DNA of 64,000 bases from Novosphingobium sp. Gsoil 351 (GTDB taxonomy: Bacteria > Pseudomonadota > Alphaproteobacteria > Sphingomonadales > Sphingomonadaceae), in the NCBI RefSeq assembly GCF_009707465.1, contig NZ_CP046120.1:1083501-1147500 (forward strand), given 5' to 3'. The notes under the pieces were generated by a model. That model made no database searches and was not told the DNA's origin. It was given only the letters and a program-made list of their open reading frames with translations. How positions within the stretch are numbered: position 1 is the stretch's first letter; every line of letters begins with the position of its first letter. Below, one piece after another: positions 44,602 to 53,961 of this stretch. The position numbers and the translations under genes are program-made.

Positions 44602-46818
44602 TCAGAATCGCACTTCGAATGATGCGCCGACCTTACGTGGCTGCTCGTAAAATCCGTCCGTGTCGAATGCCCCAGGCCTCACGGTCTGAAGAACTTTTTC
44701 GTTCGTCAGATTTGTTACCCACAGACCCGCCTTCCATTTTTCGCTTGGCGGAGACCAGGAAACAGATGCGTTGGCGAGGGTATAAGACGGCTGTGAAAAA
44801 GCCTTTGTATTGAGAAAGTCGTAATATACCCGCGAACTGAATGAGACGTTGGCGCTCGCACCCAACGTACCACCGCCCAGTTCGCCCTTGTAATCCGCGC
44901 CGACATTCCCAGACCACTTGGGCGCGCGGGTCATGACGTTGCCTGAGGCATCGACCGTTACAACGTTGTTGCTGCCATTGGAAAGCGGGACGAAGCCTTG
45001 GGCAGCGGTAAAATCCTGGTATCGCGCATGTGTGTAGGCCACTGCAGCGCGAAGCTTGAGCCCGTCAGCGACGCTGAAAAAGGTTTCGAGCTCGCCGCCA
45101 TAGATTTCGGCGTTGGCGGCGTTCTGCAGAATATACGCCGGACTATTGGCCGCCTTCGCCTGGAGCTGAAGGTTCTTGTAGTCATAGTAATAGCCGGCCA
45201 GGTTCATTCTGAGCCAGGGCAATGGATCGGTCTTCAGGCCCGCCTCGTAGGCCTTAATCTCTTCTGGGTTGACCGGTGTGCTTACAGTTGCCGCCATATT
45301 GTAGACGCCGCTCTTGAATGCCGTGCTGTGCGTTGCGTAGACATTGGTCCGCGGCGCTATCTCGTAGCGCAGCCCCACCTTATAGTTGAACTTGTTGAAC
45401 GTTTTGCTCACGTCGTTGACGACGACCGTGCCGTTGACCCGTTGCGTGAAATGGCGCGTCTCGGTCGAATAGCGCCCCCCCAGATTGACGAAGAATCCCT
45501 CCCCGAGCTCGTAGGTGCCATCGGCGAAGCCTGCAAACGAGCGGCCGGCGAGCTCCGGCTGCAGAAAGGGGCCGACCAGCGGGCTGGGCGGCGTCCTCGT
45601 CGACACTGGAAGCAAGTCGGAATGCCCGCCGAACTGGTAGAAGTAGCCCCCCACAATCCACTGAAAGGGTCCGGGATTTGCGGAGCTGAGCTTCAGTTCC
45701 GAACTCCCCGATTCAACGAAGAAATTCGCGGGGAAATTAGAGATATCGATGTTCGACGCATCTCCGTCGGTCTCCTGGTACCACTTCAGCTTGAGGTAGC
45801 CGCTGGTCGACTCGAGATTCACGGCTCCAAGATCGAGCGAAACGTGGAGTGCCCCGGTCCACCTGCGCAAGTCGAGCCTGGGTACCCGGGTGAGTGAAGC
45901 CTGCCACGCCTTGGTCGGGATGATGGCACCCGGGAAGGATTTACCGAGCGTTTGCCCGTTAAGGGGCTGCGGCGAATTGGTCGTGCTATCCTGATCGAAG
46001 TATTCACCCGTCAGCACCACCTTGAGATTGTCGGCCGGCTTCACCAACAGCTTGCTGCGAATATCGATGACCCGCTGATCGCCGAGCCCACCGCCGCGGA
46101 CCAAGTCCTTGATGTAGCCCTCGTTTTTGCGATACAGCGAGGCAAGGTCGACCGCTACGGTGTCGCCGATCGGGCCGGTGACATAGAAGCGCGCGTCGTA
46201 GTCGCCAGCGTCGTTGCGCATGCGGCCGGCGCGCACCGAAGCCTTGCCGTGGAAGTCAAAGCTCGGATCGGGCGTGATCACGTTGATCAGGCCGCCCGTG
46301 GCATTTCTGCCGAAGGTTGTCCCCTGCGGGCCGCGCAGGACCTCGACACGCTCGACCTCGACGAGGTCGATCCAGTTCGCGGCTGATTCCGGCTGATAGA
46401 CGCCATCGACGTAAGTCGCGATATTCGGTTCGTCGCCAATCGAGATGCCGGTCGACCCGACCCCACGGACCACGGGCTGGAACACTCCCATGTTGCGGCT
46501 GCCGATGAATCCAGGGACGATCTGGGTCAAGGTCCTGAGCGTCGATACGTCTGCTGCTGCCAGCCCGTCGCCGGTTATCGCCGTGACCGCGACGGGTACG
46601 TCTTGCAGCTTGGCCTCGCGCCGGGTTGCAGTTACGACGATATCCCCGAGCTGAGAAGTCGGCTCGTCAGCCTGATTGGCGCTCGTCTGCGCTTCGCTCG
46701 GCTGTACGGTGGTCTGGGACGCAGCGGCCTGTGCCCAAGCAAATGACGGAGCTAGGAGCGCCGTCGAACCGGCACACAAAAACAAGGCTACGCGATTGCG
46801 TTGGTACTGCTCTCTCAC
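44602..46818 (-). CDS. TonB-dependent outer-membrane receptor, intact
   Basis: About 738 residues: a signal peptide (VALFLCAGSTALLAPSFAWA), plug domain with GDIVVTATRREAKLQDVPVA, VRGVGSTGIS, ATYVDGVYQ and VLRGPQGTTFGRNATGGLIN, then a 22-strand barrel ending in aromatic KVGASFEVRF. The GTG at 46818 has AAGGGAGAG upstream and is preferred to the TTG at 46854. Members in sphingomonads import poorly soluble aromatics as well as siderophores. Two regulon elements (47018 and 47051) lie upstream, linking it to the catabolic genes. It may replace the broken receptor at 4.4 kb. Confidence 0.92.
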   Translation of the reverse strand: MREQYQRNRVALFLCAGSTALLAPSFAWAQAAASQTTVQPSEAQTSANQADEPTSQLGDIVVTATRREAKLQDVPVAVTAITGDGLAAADVSTLRTLTQIVPGFIGSRNMGVFQPVVRGVGSTGISIGDEPNIATYVDGVYQPESAANWIDLVEVERVEVLRGPQGTTFGRNATGGLINVITPDPSFDFHGKASVRAGRMRNDAGDYDARFYVTGPIGDTVAVDLASLYRKNEGYIKDLVRGGGLGDQRVIDIRSKLLVKPADNLKVVLTGEYFDQDSTTNSPQPLNGQTLGKSFPGAIIPTKAWQASLTRVPRLDLRRWTGALHVSLDLGAVNLESTSGYLKLKWYQETDGDASNIDISNFPANFFVESGSSELKLSSANPGPFQWIVGGYFYQFGGHSDLLPVSTRTPPSPLVGPFLQPELAGRSFAGFADGTYELGEGFFVNLGGRYSTETRHFTQRVNGTVVVNDVSKTFNKFNYKVGLRYEIAPRTNVYATHSTAFKSGVYNMAATVSTPVNPEEIKAYEAGLKTDPLPWLRMNLAGYYYDYKNLQLQAKAANSPAYILQNAANAEIYGGELETFFSVADGLKLRAAVAYTHARYQDFTAAQGFVPLSNGSNNVVTVDASGNVMTRAPKWSGNVGADYKGELGGGTLGASANVSFSSRVYYDFLNTKAFSQPSYTLANASVSWSPPSEKWKAGLWVTNLTNEKVLQTVRPGAFDTDGFYEQPRKVGASFEVRF

Positions 46819-47017
46819 CGCATCTCTCCCTTGGTTGTGCCCCGCCGTCTTCAAGGCGGTGGCTTATCGTTGTGTATCTTTCGTCGGGCCGGAGTCCGCC
46901 ATCTCTGACATCACAGCGGCCCAGCATCGGTGCAGTAAGACGGAATGTTGCGCGGAACCCGAGTTTGGTCGGTCCCACGCGGCCACCTTAACCTCCACTG
47001 ACGCGAATCGCATTAGC

Positions 47018-47068
47018 AAACGCGATGCACCATATGCAACTATTTTTGGATAACGCACTGCACATTGT
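47018..47068 (-). promoter_or_regulatory. Putative regulon operators, copies D and F
   Basis: Two copies in tandem on the + strand: AAACGCGATGCACCATAT (47018-47035) and TAACGCACTGCACATTGT (47051-47068), spaced 33 bases start to start (about three helical turns). They lie 200-250 bases upstream of the TonB receptor start. Copy D is nearly identical to copy C before the exporter gene at 28282. Confidence 0.5.
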
Positions 47069-47316
47069 CCAACGTGGGTAGCGCGAGACTGGATCTGGAG
47101 ATCGTAACGTCATCGCATCGATTAAGCATATCTGTCCGAGATAAGGGTCCCGGGCGTGCAGTATGCCGCCGAACCGCTCCTGTCGGTCTTGAAGAATTCC
47201 GCTCCGGCACCACGCCGATCCAGTCGGCGAGATCGCGATCAATCGTGAACACGGTCTGGCCAGCAACCGAGGCAGCCTGCGCGCTGCGGCCGACCATGGC
47301 TGGCGCCGAGAGGCTG

Positions 47317-47467
47317 CGCCGGGGTCGTGACGCAGATGCGCGTCGATGGTGTAGTGACCGCCATTCGCAGCGGCGACTTCGGCAACGGTGCGGTCGACGT
47401 CGCGCATGGCGACCGCGACTGGCTCGATCCGTACGATCGCGCCCTCCACCTGCGGCTCTACATCCAC
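47317..47467 (-). pseudogene. Relaxase (DUF3363) fragment
   Basis: The minus strand reads VEGAIVRIEPVAVAMRDVDR and TVAEVAAANGGHYTIDAHLR, parallel to EGSVVRVAPRAGGVRQVDRI and VAQVAAANDGIYRTEAHLRH in the intact relaxase at 51293. Only about 50 codons remain recognisable, though decayed sequence extends leftward to about 47130. Confidence 0.65.
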
Positions 47468-47565
47468 GCCGCGGCCGATCTAGACATAATGGGTAGCGCC
47501 CGACGACGTTGGCCGCTGTGTCTGCAAGCTGAAGACCGGGCACGGTCTTGGACGGCGCAACGACG

Positions 47566-47827
47566 ATGTTCGCCGAGTTGAAATTGAAACTGCATGATGA
47601 AGAAACACTTGAAGTGCTGGAAGCGCAGGCACGAGAGCACCCTCAGATTGTCGAATGCTTCTCGATGAGCGGGCAGAGCGACTCATCTCATGCGGATCGT
47701 CGTCCGCTGCGTCGGCGACTATGAGAACTTCCTGAAAAAGGTCCTTCTTCACCTACCAGGCGTCGGATCGATAAACTCGAGCTTTGCCCCGAATTGCATC
47801 AAGATGACCATCAGATTGCCGATCTGA
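47566..47827 (+). pseudogene. AsnC/Lrp-type regulator C-terminal remnant
   Basis: LEVLEAQAREHPQIVECFSM and SGQSD are followed, after a one-base insertion near 47683, by LMRIVVRCVGDYENFLKKVL and LHLPGVGSINSSFA, the Lrp/AsnC ligand-binding (RAM) domain. It ends TGA 47827. The N-terminal DNA-binding half is missing, so it is non-functional. Confidence 0.75.
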
Positions 47828-47912
47828 GCGACATTGCGCTCTATCGGTGCTCGGCGTGATGACTTGTGACGAAACCTCTGATAAAGTCTCGATCTGTTAA
47901 AGGATTCGTCAC

Positions 47913-48533
47913 ATGGCTTCCGCGGAGATCTCGCAAAGGACTAAGCTTCGCGATCTGTTCGCCGCGCATACCATGATGCGGGCAGGCGAGCTACGCACGG
48001 CCGGCATCGGGCCGCAGACGATAGCCCGCGCGGTTGAGGACGGCGAGCTGGAGCGGATCTCACGCGGCCTCTATCAGCATCGCGATACTCAAATCGAAGA
48101 GCATCAGATACTGGCTGAAGCCGCGACCCGCGTTCCCAAAGGAGTCATCGCCCTGACCTCGGCGCTGGCCTTTCATGGACTGACCGATCAGATGCCGCGG
48201 CGGGTATGGATCGCGATCGGCACGAGCGACTGGTCACCGGTTCCATCGTACCCGCCGCTGCGGATCGTTCGCCTCACCGCCCCCTATCTGCGCGAGGGCA
48301 TCGAGCATCATGTGATCGCCGGCGTGAAGGTGCCTGTCTATTCGATTCCCAAGACGCTCGCCGACATGTTCCGAAATCCCAAGCTGGTCGACCGTTCAGT
48401 CGCAGTCGAAGGCCTGCGTAGCGCACTCGAGCAACGCAAGGCGACGCCGAGCGAGATCGCCGAAGGGGCCAAGGCAGGCGGCGCCTGGAAGACCATGCAC
48501 CCTTTTCTCGAGGCCCTGACCGCCAATGGCTAG
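47913..48533 (+). CDS. AbiEi-type antitoxin (type IV toxin-antitoxin)
   Basis: A 206-residue protein with an N-terminal winged helix (KLRDLFAAHTMMRAGELRTAG, IGPQTIARAVEDGELERISRGLY in pieces) and the AbiEi C-terminal domain: GVIALTSALAFHGLTDQMPR, VWIAIGTSDWSP, VYSIPKTLADMFR. It represses the operon and counteracts the neighbouring nucleotidyltransferase toxin. AAGGA lies nine bases before the ATG, and it overlaps the toxin gene by eight bases. Confidence 0.9.
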   Translation: MASAEISQRTKLRDLFAAHTMMRAGELRTAGIGPQTIARAVEDGELERISRGLYQHRDTQIEEHQILAEAATRVPKGVIALTSALAFHGLTDQMPRRVWIAIGTSDWSPVPSYPPLRIVRLTAPYLREGIEHHVIAGVKVPVYSIPKTLADMFRNPKLVDRSVAVEGLRSALEQRKATPSEIAEGAKAGGAWKTMHPFLEALTANG

Positions 48534-49410
48534 ACCGCCGGTCAACATCGCCAAATCGGTCAAGGACCGTTTGCTCAATATCGCCCGACAGGAAGGCCGC
48601 GCGTTCGACGTGCTGCTGGTTCGCTTCGCGCTCGAGCGCCTGCTCTATCGGCTGTCGATCTCGCCCCATCGCGAGCAGTTCGTCCTCAAGGGTGGAATGC
48701 TCGTTACAGCGTGGATCGACGACGACAATCGTGTCACGCGCGATGCCGACTTCCTGGGCTTTGGCGATGCCGATCCCCACAAGCTGATTGCCGACTTCCG
48801 CGGGATTATGGTTATCGAAGGTGGCGACGGGCTGGTCTTCGATACCGGCGCTCTGACCGCGACCGCCATCCGCGACGAAATGGAATACGGCGGAGTAAGG
48901 ATCAAGACCGCGGCCTACCTCGAGCGGACGCGGATTTCGGTGATCATCGATATCGGATTTGGCGATGCCATGGCCGTCACGCCCCAGCAACTCGACTTCC
49001 CGACGCTTCTCGATCTCCCGGTTCCCCGCATCCGGGCATATCCCCCCTCAACGGTCATCGCGGAGAAGTTCCAGGCGATGGTCGCGCTGGGCGTCCTCAA
49101 CAGCCGGATGAAGGACTACTACGACCTCTGGGCCATTCCGCGGAATGTGGTCATTGCTCCAGAGGACCTCGACGCTGCGATCCTCGCGACCTTCACCCGG
49201 CGCGGCACCGCGATCCCGACGGAACGCCCGCCAGGGCTTTCGACGGAAACGACCCAGGATCAAGCGAAGCGACGGCAGTGGAGCGCCTATGCGAAGTCGC
49301 TTGAGCTCGAAGGCGTCGCCTTCGGTACGGTCGCCGATGCCGTGTGGGCGTATGTCGGTCCGTCATGCGAACGACTGACGGTGAATCCCAGTGTGACCCG
49401 ACCGGAATGA
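48526..49410 (+). CDS. AbiEii/AbiGii-family nucleotidyltransferase toxin
   Basis: A 294-residue toxin. The nucleotidyltransferase core shows KGGM (55-58) and TRDADFLGFG (D73, D75), followed by VIAEKFQAMVALGVLNSRMKDYYDLW (K in AEKFQAM and SRMKDYYDLW are family-conserved). AbiEii-type enzymes inhibit growth by modifying RNA (tRNA in studied members) and give phage defence or plasmid stability. It forms a two-gene operon with AbiEi. Confidence 0.9.
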   Translation: MARPPVNIAKSVKDRLLNIARQEGRAFDVLLVRFALERLLYRLSISPHREQFVLKGGMLVTAWIDDDNRVTRDADFLGFGDADPHKLIADFRGIMVIEGGDGLVFDTGALTATAIRDEMEYGGVRIKTAAYLERTRISVIIDIGFGDAMAVTPQQLDFPTLLDLPVPRIRAYPPSTVIAEKFQAMVALGVLNSRMKDYYDLWAIPRNVVIAPEDLDAAILATFTRRGTAIPTERPPGLSTETTQDQAKRRQWSAYAKSLELEGVAFGTVADAVWAYVGPSCERLTVNPSVTRPE

Positions 49411-49766
49411 TCACATCTAACACCTGCTTGCCAGGATACCGATCGTGAGGCCCATCCACATGCGTTTATTCGCCGTGCTTTTAACCGGCGATAATTGTTG
49501 CGCTTTGTCACAGAGATTCTATGATTTTCGAGCGCTGCTGCACGCGGCGCCGAGGCGTGAGAACCTCGCTTGAGATAAGTTCCTTGCCAGCGGCCGGGTC
49601 GCCGGCGCGCATGTCCAGGCCGCTCGCGGCTAAAGGCGCTGGCGCATGCCCTCAAGCATGTTCTCACCACCCGGCTCCGGCCGGTGCCTCTGACGGAGGC
49701 AAGGCGGATGGGAGCAGGAAAGTCGTCGGTTAGGCTGGTTGCGCGCAACGCTCGCGAGCGCGCGCC
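49411..49766 (+). other. 356-bp gap without a recognisable gene
   Basis: No frame on either strand has a ribosome site or a family match. It separates the toxin-antitoxin pair from the sigma/anti-sigma pair and should hold the sigma gene promoter, but I cannot assign a -35/-10. Confidence 0.35.
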
Positions 49767-50342
49767 ATGAATGCGTCGTTCTCGCCAACGGTCGCCGCGG
49801 ACGAATGTGGAGATCCGTCCGGCACCGCGCCGTCGAACACGACGACGGCAAGCGCTCTCGAGAGACTCTATCGGACCCAGTCCGCGCGTCTGCGCCGCTA
49901 CTTCGCCCGGCGCACTGGCAGCGACGACGCCGGCGACCTCGTCCAGGAAACCTTCGTCCGCTTCGCCGGCGCCGCCGCTGACGGGCAGGCCGCCGTGGAT
50001 TGCCCCGAAGCCTACCTGACGCGGGTCGCCACCAACTTGCTGCGCGACCGCGCCCGCACCGCCGCGCACAACGCGCTTTACCTGCAACAGCAGGCTGTTT
50101 CCGCTGCCGGCCGCTACGTCGACCCGCATCCGCTCCTCGAAAGCCGCGATGCCTTGCGCGGGCTCGAACAGGCGCTCGCGAGGCTCAACCCACGGCGCAG
50201 GAAGATATTTCTGCTCCACCGCCTCGAGGATATGACTTACGCCGAGATCGGCGCGGCGGTCGGGATGAGCGAGAAGGGCGTGAAGAAGCAGATGGCCAAG
50301 GCGCTTCTCGAGCTGCGGCAAGCCACGGACCCTTCGGCGTGA
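49767..50342 (+). CDS. ECF sigma factor, FecI-like
   Basis: A 191-residue sigma factor: region 2 includes LYRTQSARLRRYFARRTG and DLVQETFVRFA; region 4 includes LNPRRRKIFLLHRLEDMTYA and EIGAAVGMSEKGVKKQMAKA. FecI-type sigmas are released by a FecR sensor when an outer-membrane receptor binds its ligand. The stop overlaps the GTG of the fecR-like gene. Confidence 0.9.
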   Translation: MNASFSPTVAADECGDPSGTAPSNTTTASALERLYRTQSARLRRYFARRTGSDDAGDLVQETFVRFAGAAADGQAAVDCPEAYLTRVATNLLRDRARTAAHNALYLQQQAVSAAGRYVDPHPLLESRDALRGLEQALARLNPRRRKIFLLHRLEDMTYAEIGAAVGMSEKGVKKQMAKALLELRQATDPSA

Positions 50343-51265
50343 GCGGGCCGGGCGGGCGCAATGCGGAACAGGTGCAGGCCGACGCCGCGTCCTGGCACGC
50401 GCGCATGCTCGAGCCGCGTTCCGAAACCGAGGTCGCAGCCTTCGAGGCCTGGCTCGCCGCCGACCCCGCGCATCCACGCGCCTATGCAGACATGGAAGCG
50501 CTGACGTCGGCGGGAGCCAAGTTGCCGAGGGCCGACTACGACATCGCACCGGCTGCCGCGCCGCGTGGGGGCTGGCGTCCGGTCGCCGCGATGGCGCTCG
50601 CGGCGGTCGCGCTGGTCGCCGGTGTGTGGGCCTGGCAGCTCGCCTCCTCGCCGGCCTTTGCTGCGGTGAGCAACTTTGGACCCGCCGTGCGCGGGTTGCG
50701 CTTCGCCGACGGGACCGGGATCGTCCTCGATGCCAATTCTCAGATCGCCACCGCGCTCCGCTCGGGCATCCGCACAATCCGCATCGTCGGGGGCCGGGTC
50801 CGCATCGACGGGCGCCAAACCTCGCACGCGCTCCGCGTCGAAGCGGGTGCGCAAACCATTGCCGCGCGGTCAGCCCTCTTCGACGTCGCCCTGGAAGGCG
50901 CCAGCGTGTCAGTCGCAACGCTGCAAGGCAGCGTGGCGATCAGCGATCCGGCGGCGGCCGCTCCGACGGCGATCGCTCAGGGTGACGCCGTCGTCGTCGA
51001 TGGCGACGGCAAGCGGGCAACCCGGCTCGACGGGAGCTGGCCGGCAAGCCGGATGCGGTTCGAACGCGCGACGCTCGCGCGCGTGGTGGATATCGCCAAT
51101 CGCCTCGGAAATCCCGACATCGTCCTCGCCAGCCCCGACCTGGCGAGCATTCCGGTGTCGGGCGTCCTCGACGTCCGGCGCACGCGACCTCTCGCGCGCA
51201 AGCTCGGTGCGGCGCTGGACTTGCAGGTCCGTGATGACGGCGCGGTGCTCCAGCTCGGCCGCTGA
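50339..51265 (+). CDS. FecR-like anti-sigma/sensor protein
   Basis: A 308-residue single-pass protein. Cytoplasmic DUF4880-like start (AASWHARMLEPRSETEVAAF, EAWLAADPAHPRAYADME), a membrane helix VAAMALAAVALVAGVWAWQL, the periplasmic FecR domain (FADGTGIVLDANSQIATA, IRIVGGRVRI) and a C-terminal STN/DUF4974-like part with IPVSGVLDVRRTRPLARKLG. The start is GTG 50339, four-base overlap with the sigma gene. The expected FecA-type receptor does not follow; the next gene is convergent. Confidence 0.88.
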   Translation: MSGPGGRNAEQVQADAASWHARMLEPRSETEVAAFEAWLAADPAHPRAYADMEALTSAGAKLPRADYDIAPAAAPRGGWRPVAAMALAAVALVAGVWAWQLASSPAFAAVSNFGPAVRGLRFADGTGIVLDANSQIATALRSGIRTIRIVGGRVRIDGRQTSHALRVEAGAQTIAARSALFDVALEGASVSVATLQGSVAISDPAAAAPTAIAQGDAVVVDGDGKRATRLDGSWPASRMRFERATLARVVDIANRLGNPDIVLASPDLASIPVSGVLDVRRTRPLARKLGAALDLQVRDDGAVLQLGR

Positions 51266-51292
51266 GCCCTCCAGCGAAGTCGTGTGCGCCGG

Positions 51293-53281
51293 TCAACCTG
51301 ACGGCGGCTCGAACCCCGGCCCGCTACGGCGGCGCGCCATCGTCCAGCTGATTCCGCTGGCGCGCACGATCCCCGAAACCTGCTTGCCCAGATGCCGCTC
51401 GAGCTCGGGGCGCCACGGCACCAGCGCGAACTCGCGGGACCGCCCGACGACCGCATAGGCCCCGCTTGCCAGCTGCTCGCGGCGCAGCAGGGTGCCTTCG
51501 ATGCGCGCGCCGGGCTTGATCTCGACGTGCGCGAGACCGAGCTGGCCGGCGAGCCGCGCCCCTGCCGCTGCGACCTCGCGGCGCTCGAGCCGCGCGTGCA
51601 GGTCCGCCGGCCACGCCCCTGGCCCTGCTTCATCCCGGCCGAGGCCCTGAGCGATCAGCCAGCGCCGCCGCTGCTCCTGGGCCCGCCGCGCCTCAGCGCC
51701 GAACCCCGCCTCACGCAGTGGTACCGGTGATGCGCTCGTGAGTTCGCGGTCGAGCCAGGTCGCTCCCTCGTGATCGACCAGCTGCTCGAGCGGCCATGGG
51801 GAGAGCACCGTCAGCACGACGGGCCGGCTGCGTCGTTGCGCCGCCTCGTAGGCCTCGACCCGGGACAGGTGATCGGCACCGATCCTCCAGCTCCCGTCCG
51901 GATTGCGGACGGCGGCGCCGCCCCGGCGCAAGGCCTCGAGCCGTCGCACATGGGCCTTGGCGAACTCCTCGGATGCCGATGGATCGTGGCGCAAGTGGGC
52001 CTCGGTCCGATAGATGCCATCGTTGGCCGCGGCGACTTGGGCGACGATGCGATCGACCTGGCGCACGCCGCCGGCGCGCGGCGCGACGCGAACGACCGAG
52101 CCTTCGGCCAGCGGCTCGAACCCGGCACCTGCGCCGAGCGCGACGTAGTGTGCTCGCCCGTCGGTCGCCTCGATCACCACATAGCGGCGATCGGCGTGCT
52201 CGTCGGCAAGTCCGCTCGTCACGACCTTGCCGACAAGCGGCGCCGTACGCGCTTGGGCCGCATCGTAGATCGCGCGGTCGCTCAGCGCCGGAGCATTGTC
52301 GCGCCCCGCGTAGGTGCGCTGCATCGTGCGGATGATGTCCCCGCGCTCGCCCATGCGCCGCAAGGTGTCGGCCAGGCCGTCCTCGAGCCGCCACACCCCA
52401 CTCCCGACCTCACGCGCCAGCCCCATCCGTGCCAGCGTCGCCAACCTCCCGGCGCGCAGGCTCTGCTCGAACGGCTCGCGCGCCGCGGCGAGCACCAGCC
52501 CGCCCTCGCGGGCATCGGCGAGCAAGCGCCGGTCGATCCCGGTCAGACGCTCCTGTCCGATCTCCGCACGAAGCGAGCGTTCGATCGCGCGATCGTCGCG
52601 CGGCCCCAGGTCGAGCGCGATCAGCTCGGCCGCGCGCTCGCGCATGCCCTGGGTCAGGTAGTCGCGCGCAATCACCAGGTCGCGTCCGCTGGCATCGACC
52701 CCGCGCACGACGATGTGGGAATGTGGATTGCCGGTGTTGAAGTGATCGACCGCGACCCAGTCGAGCGGCGTTCTCAGATCCTGTCCGACGCGCTCCATCA
52801 GCCGGCGCACGAGCGGCTTGAGGTCGTCGTACTCGGCGCCGTCCTCGGGCGAGACGATGAACCGGAACTGGTGACGATCGCCGACACCGCGTTCGAGAAA
52901 GGGTCGCGCCTCGACCCGATCCGAGGCCGGTCCGTAGAGGCTGCCGCGCTCGCCCTCGCGCGTGGTTCCGTCCCGCTCGAGGTAGCGCAAATGGGCCCGC
53001 GCCCCGGCGGCGCCCTTGCAGGCCAGGCGGACGATGCGCGCCTTGACGATCACCCGCCGCGCGCGAAACGCTGCGAGCCGGCCGCGGTTCGCGAGGACCC
53101 GCCCGACACCCGAGCCACGGCTGACTTTCGCGCCAGGCGCGCGTCCGCCCGCGCCTACCCCGACCCCGCCTCGGGCGAGATTGGTCGCGGCCAGGACCAG
53201 CGAGGCGTAGCGCGCCGCTCGGCGACCCTTGGTCGCGCGCATCCGCCCAATACGGGGCGTGAAGTCTTCGTCGCCGGCCAT
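51293..53281 (-). CDS. Relaxase / mobilisation nuclease with DUF3363 domain
   Basis: A 662-residue conjugative nicking enzyme. The metal motif is in DWVAVDHFNTGNPHSHIVVR (HxH), preceded by HQFRFIVSPEDG; the C-terminal DUF3363 part includes AVVGRSREFALVPWRPELER. It should cut oriT and pilot the plasmid strand. ATG 53281 (AGGA about ten bases upstream) is preferred to an upstream in-frame codon that adds a low-complexity leader. A fragment of a related relaxase is at 47.3 kb. No type IV secretion genes are in the window. Confidence 0.88.
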   Translation of the reverse strand: MAGDEDFTPRIGRMRATKGRRAARYASLVLAATNLARGGVGVGAGGRAPGAKVSRGSGVGRVLANRGRLAAFRARRVIVKARIVRLACKGAAGARAHLRYLERDGTTREGERGSLYGPASDRVEARPFLERGVGDRHQFRFIVSPEDGAEYDDLKPLVRRLMERVGQDLRTPLDWVAVDHFNTGNPHSHIVVRGVDASGRDLVIARDYLTQGMRERAAELIALDLGPRDDRAIERSLRAEIGQERLTGIDRRLLADAREGGLVLAAAREPFEQSLRAGRLATLARMGLAREVGSGVWRLEDGLADTLRRMGERGDIIRTMQRTYAGRDNAPALSDRAIYDAAQARTAPLVGKVVTSGLADEHADRRYVVIEATDGRAHYVALGAGAGFEPLAEGSVVRVAPRAGGVRQVDRIVAQVAAANDGIYRTEAHLRHDPSASEEFAKAHVRRLEALRRGGAAVRNPDGSWRIGADHLSRVEAYEAAQRRSRPVVLTVLSPWPLEQLVDHEGATWLDRELTSASPVPLREAGFGAEARRAQEQRRRWLIAQGLGRDEAGPGAWPADLHARLERREVAAAGARLAGQLGLAHVEIKPGARIEGTLLRREQLASGAYAVVGRSREFALVPWRPELERHLGKQVSGIVRASGISWTMARRRSGPGFEPPSG

Positions 53282-53610
53282 CGCCGCCGATCCTGCGGGG
53301 ATTTCGGCGTTGGGCCAAGCGGTGCCGCCAGGAATGGCGGATTTGCGCCGTTCGCGAGCCGGACGGCACTGCCCGCGCGCCGACAGTGCCGACTCGCGCC
53401 ACAAAAAACGATGTGCAGACAAGGACTTGAGCGCACGCCAGTGCCGCTCCTTTATCTTGCCTTACCCTTCCCCCTCCTTCCGCCTCCTTCTCCGCCTTAA
53501 ATTCACCCCTTCAGCAGCAGCCTGTTCGACGCCGCGATCGACCCACCGCATCGGCAAAAAGAGAGCGACACGTCGCCGTGCCGCCCTCGAAATGATCTCG
53601 GTCGCGTTGC

Positions 53611-53961
53611 TCAATGCGCCCGATCGTATTCGCCTTCGGCACCTTCCAGGTCACCGAACGAGCGCAGCCAAAGCAGCGTTTCGACCTCGCCGTCGCCGTC
53701 CGCCAGGCACACTCCAGCATGCCATTGTCCGCCAAGCTGGCTCAGGATCGCGATCCGCGACAGCTCCTCGCCCGACCCGAACACGTCGTCGCAATACTGT
53801 CCGAGATAACGCTCGCGAACCCGCGCCTGCCAATGAAAGTCGGCTGCTTCGGCCTCGAGAATGCGCGACGCGACGATTGAACCGAACTGCGCTTTGAGCG
53901 CGTCCAGTTGCGCGTTGCAGTTGAGAACCTGTGCGTTTGCGAACAGCGGCTGGAAGGACAT
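53611..53961 (-). CDS. Conserved-looking hypothetical protein near the relaxase
   Basis: A 116-residue acidic protein starting MSFQPLFANAQVLNCNAQLD, preceded by GAGGAG seven bases upstream, which supports it being real. Segments FHWQARVRERYLGQYCDDVF and GQWHAGVCLADGDGEVETLL show no motif I know. It is on the same strand as the relaxase and SSB, as for small plasmid-backbone proteins. Confidence 0.65.
   Translation of the reverse strand: MSFQPLFANAQVLNCNAQLDALKAQFGSIVASRILEAEAADFHWQARVRERYLGQYCDDVFGSGEELSRIAILSQLGGQWHAGVCLADGDGEVETLLWLRSFGDLEGAEGEYDRAH

Noticed and set aside
49287..50918. Long minus-strand open frame over the sigma/anti-sigma genes
   Set aside because: It is a high-GC shadow frame, arginine-rich and without motifs; the opposite strand encodes clear FecI/FecR domains.
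51770..53500. Long + strand open frame opposite the relaxase
   Set aside because: Codon composition and lack of motifs fit a GC-driven shadow; the minus strand has the relaxase HxH motif and DUF3363 features.
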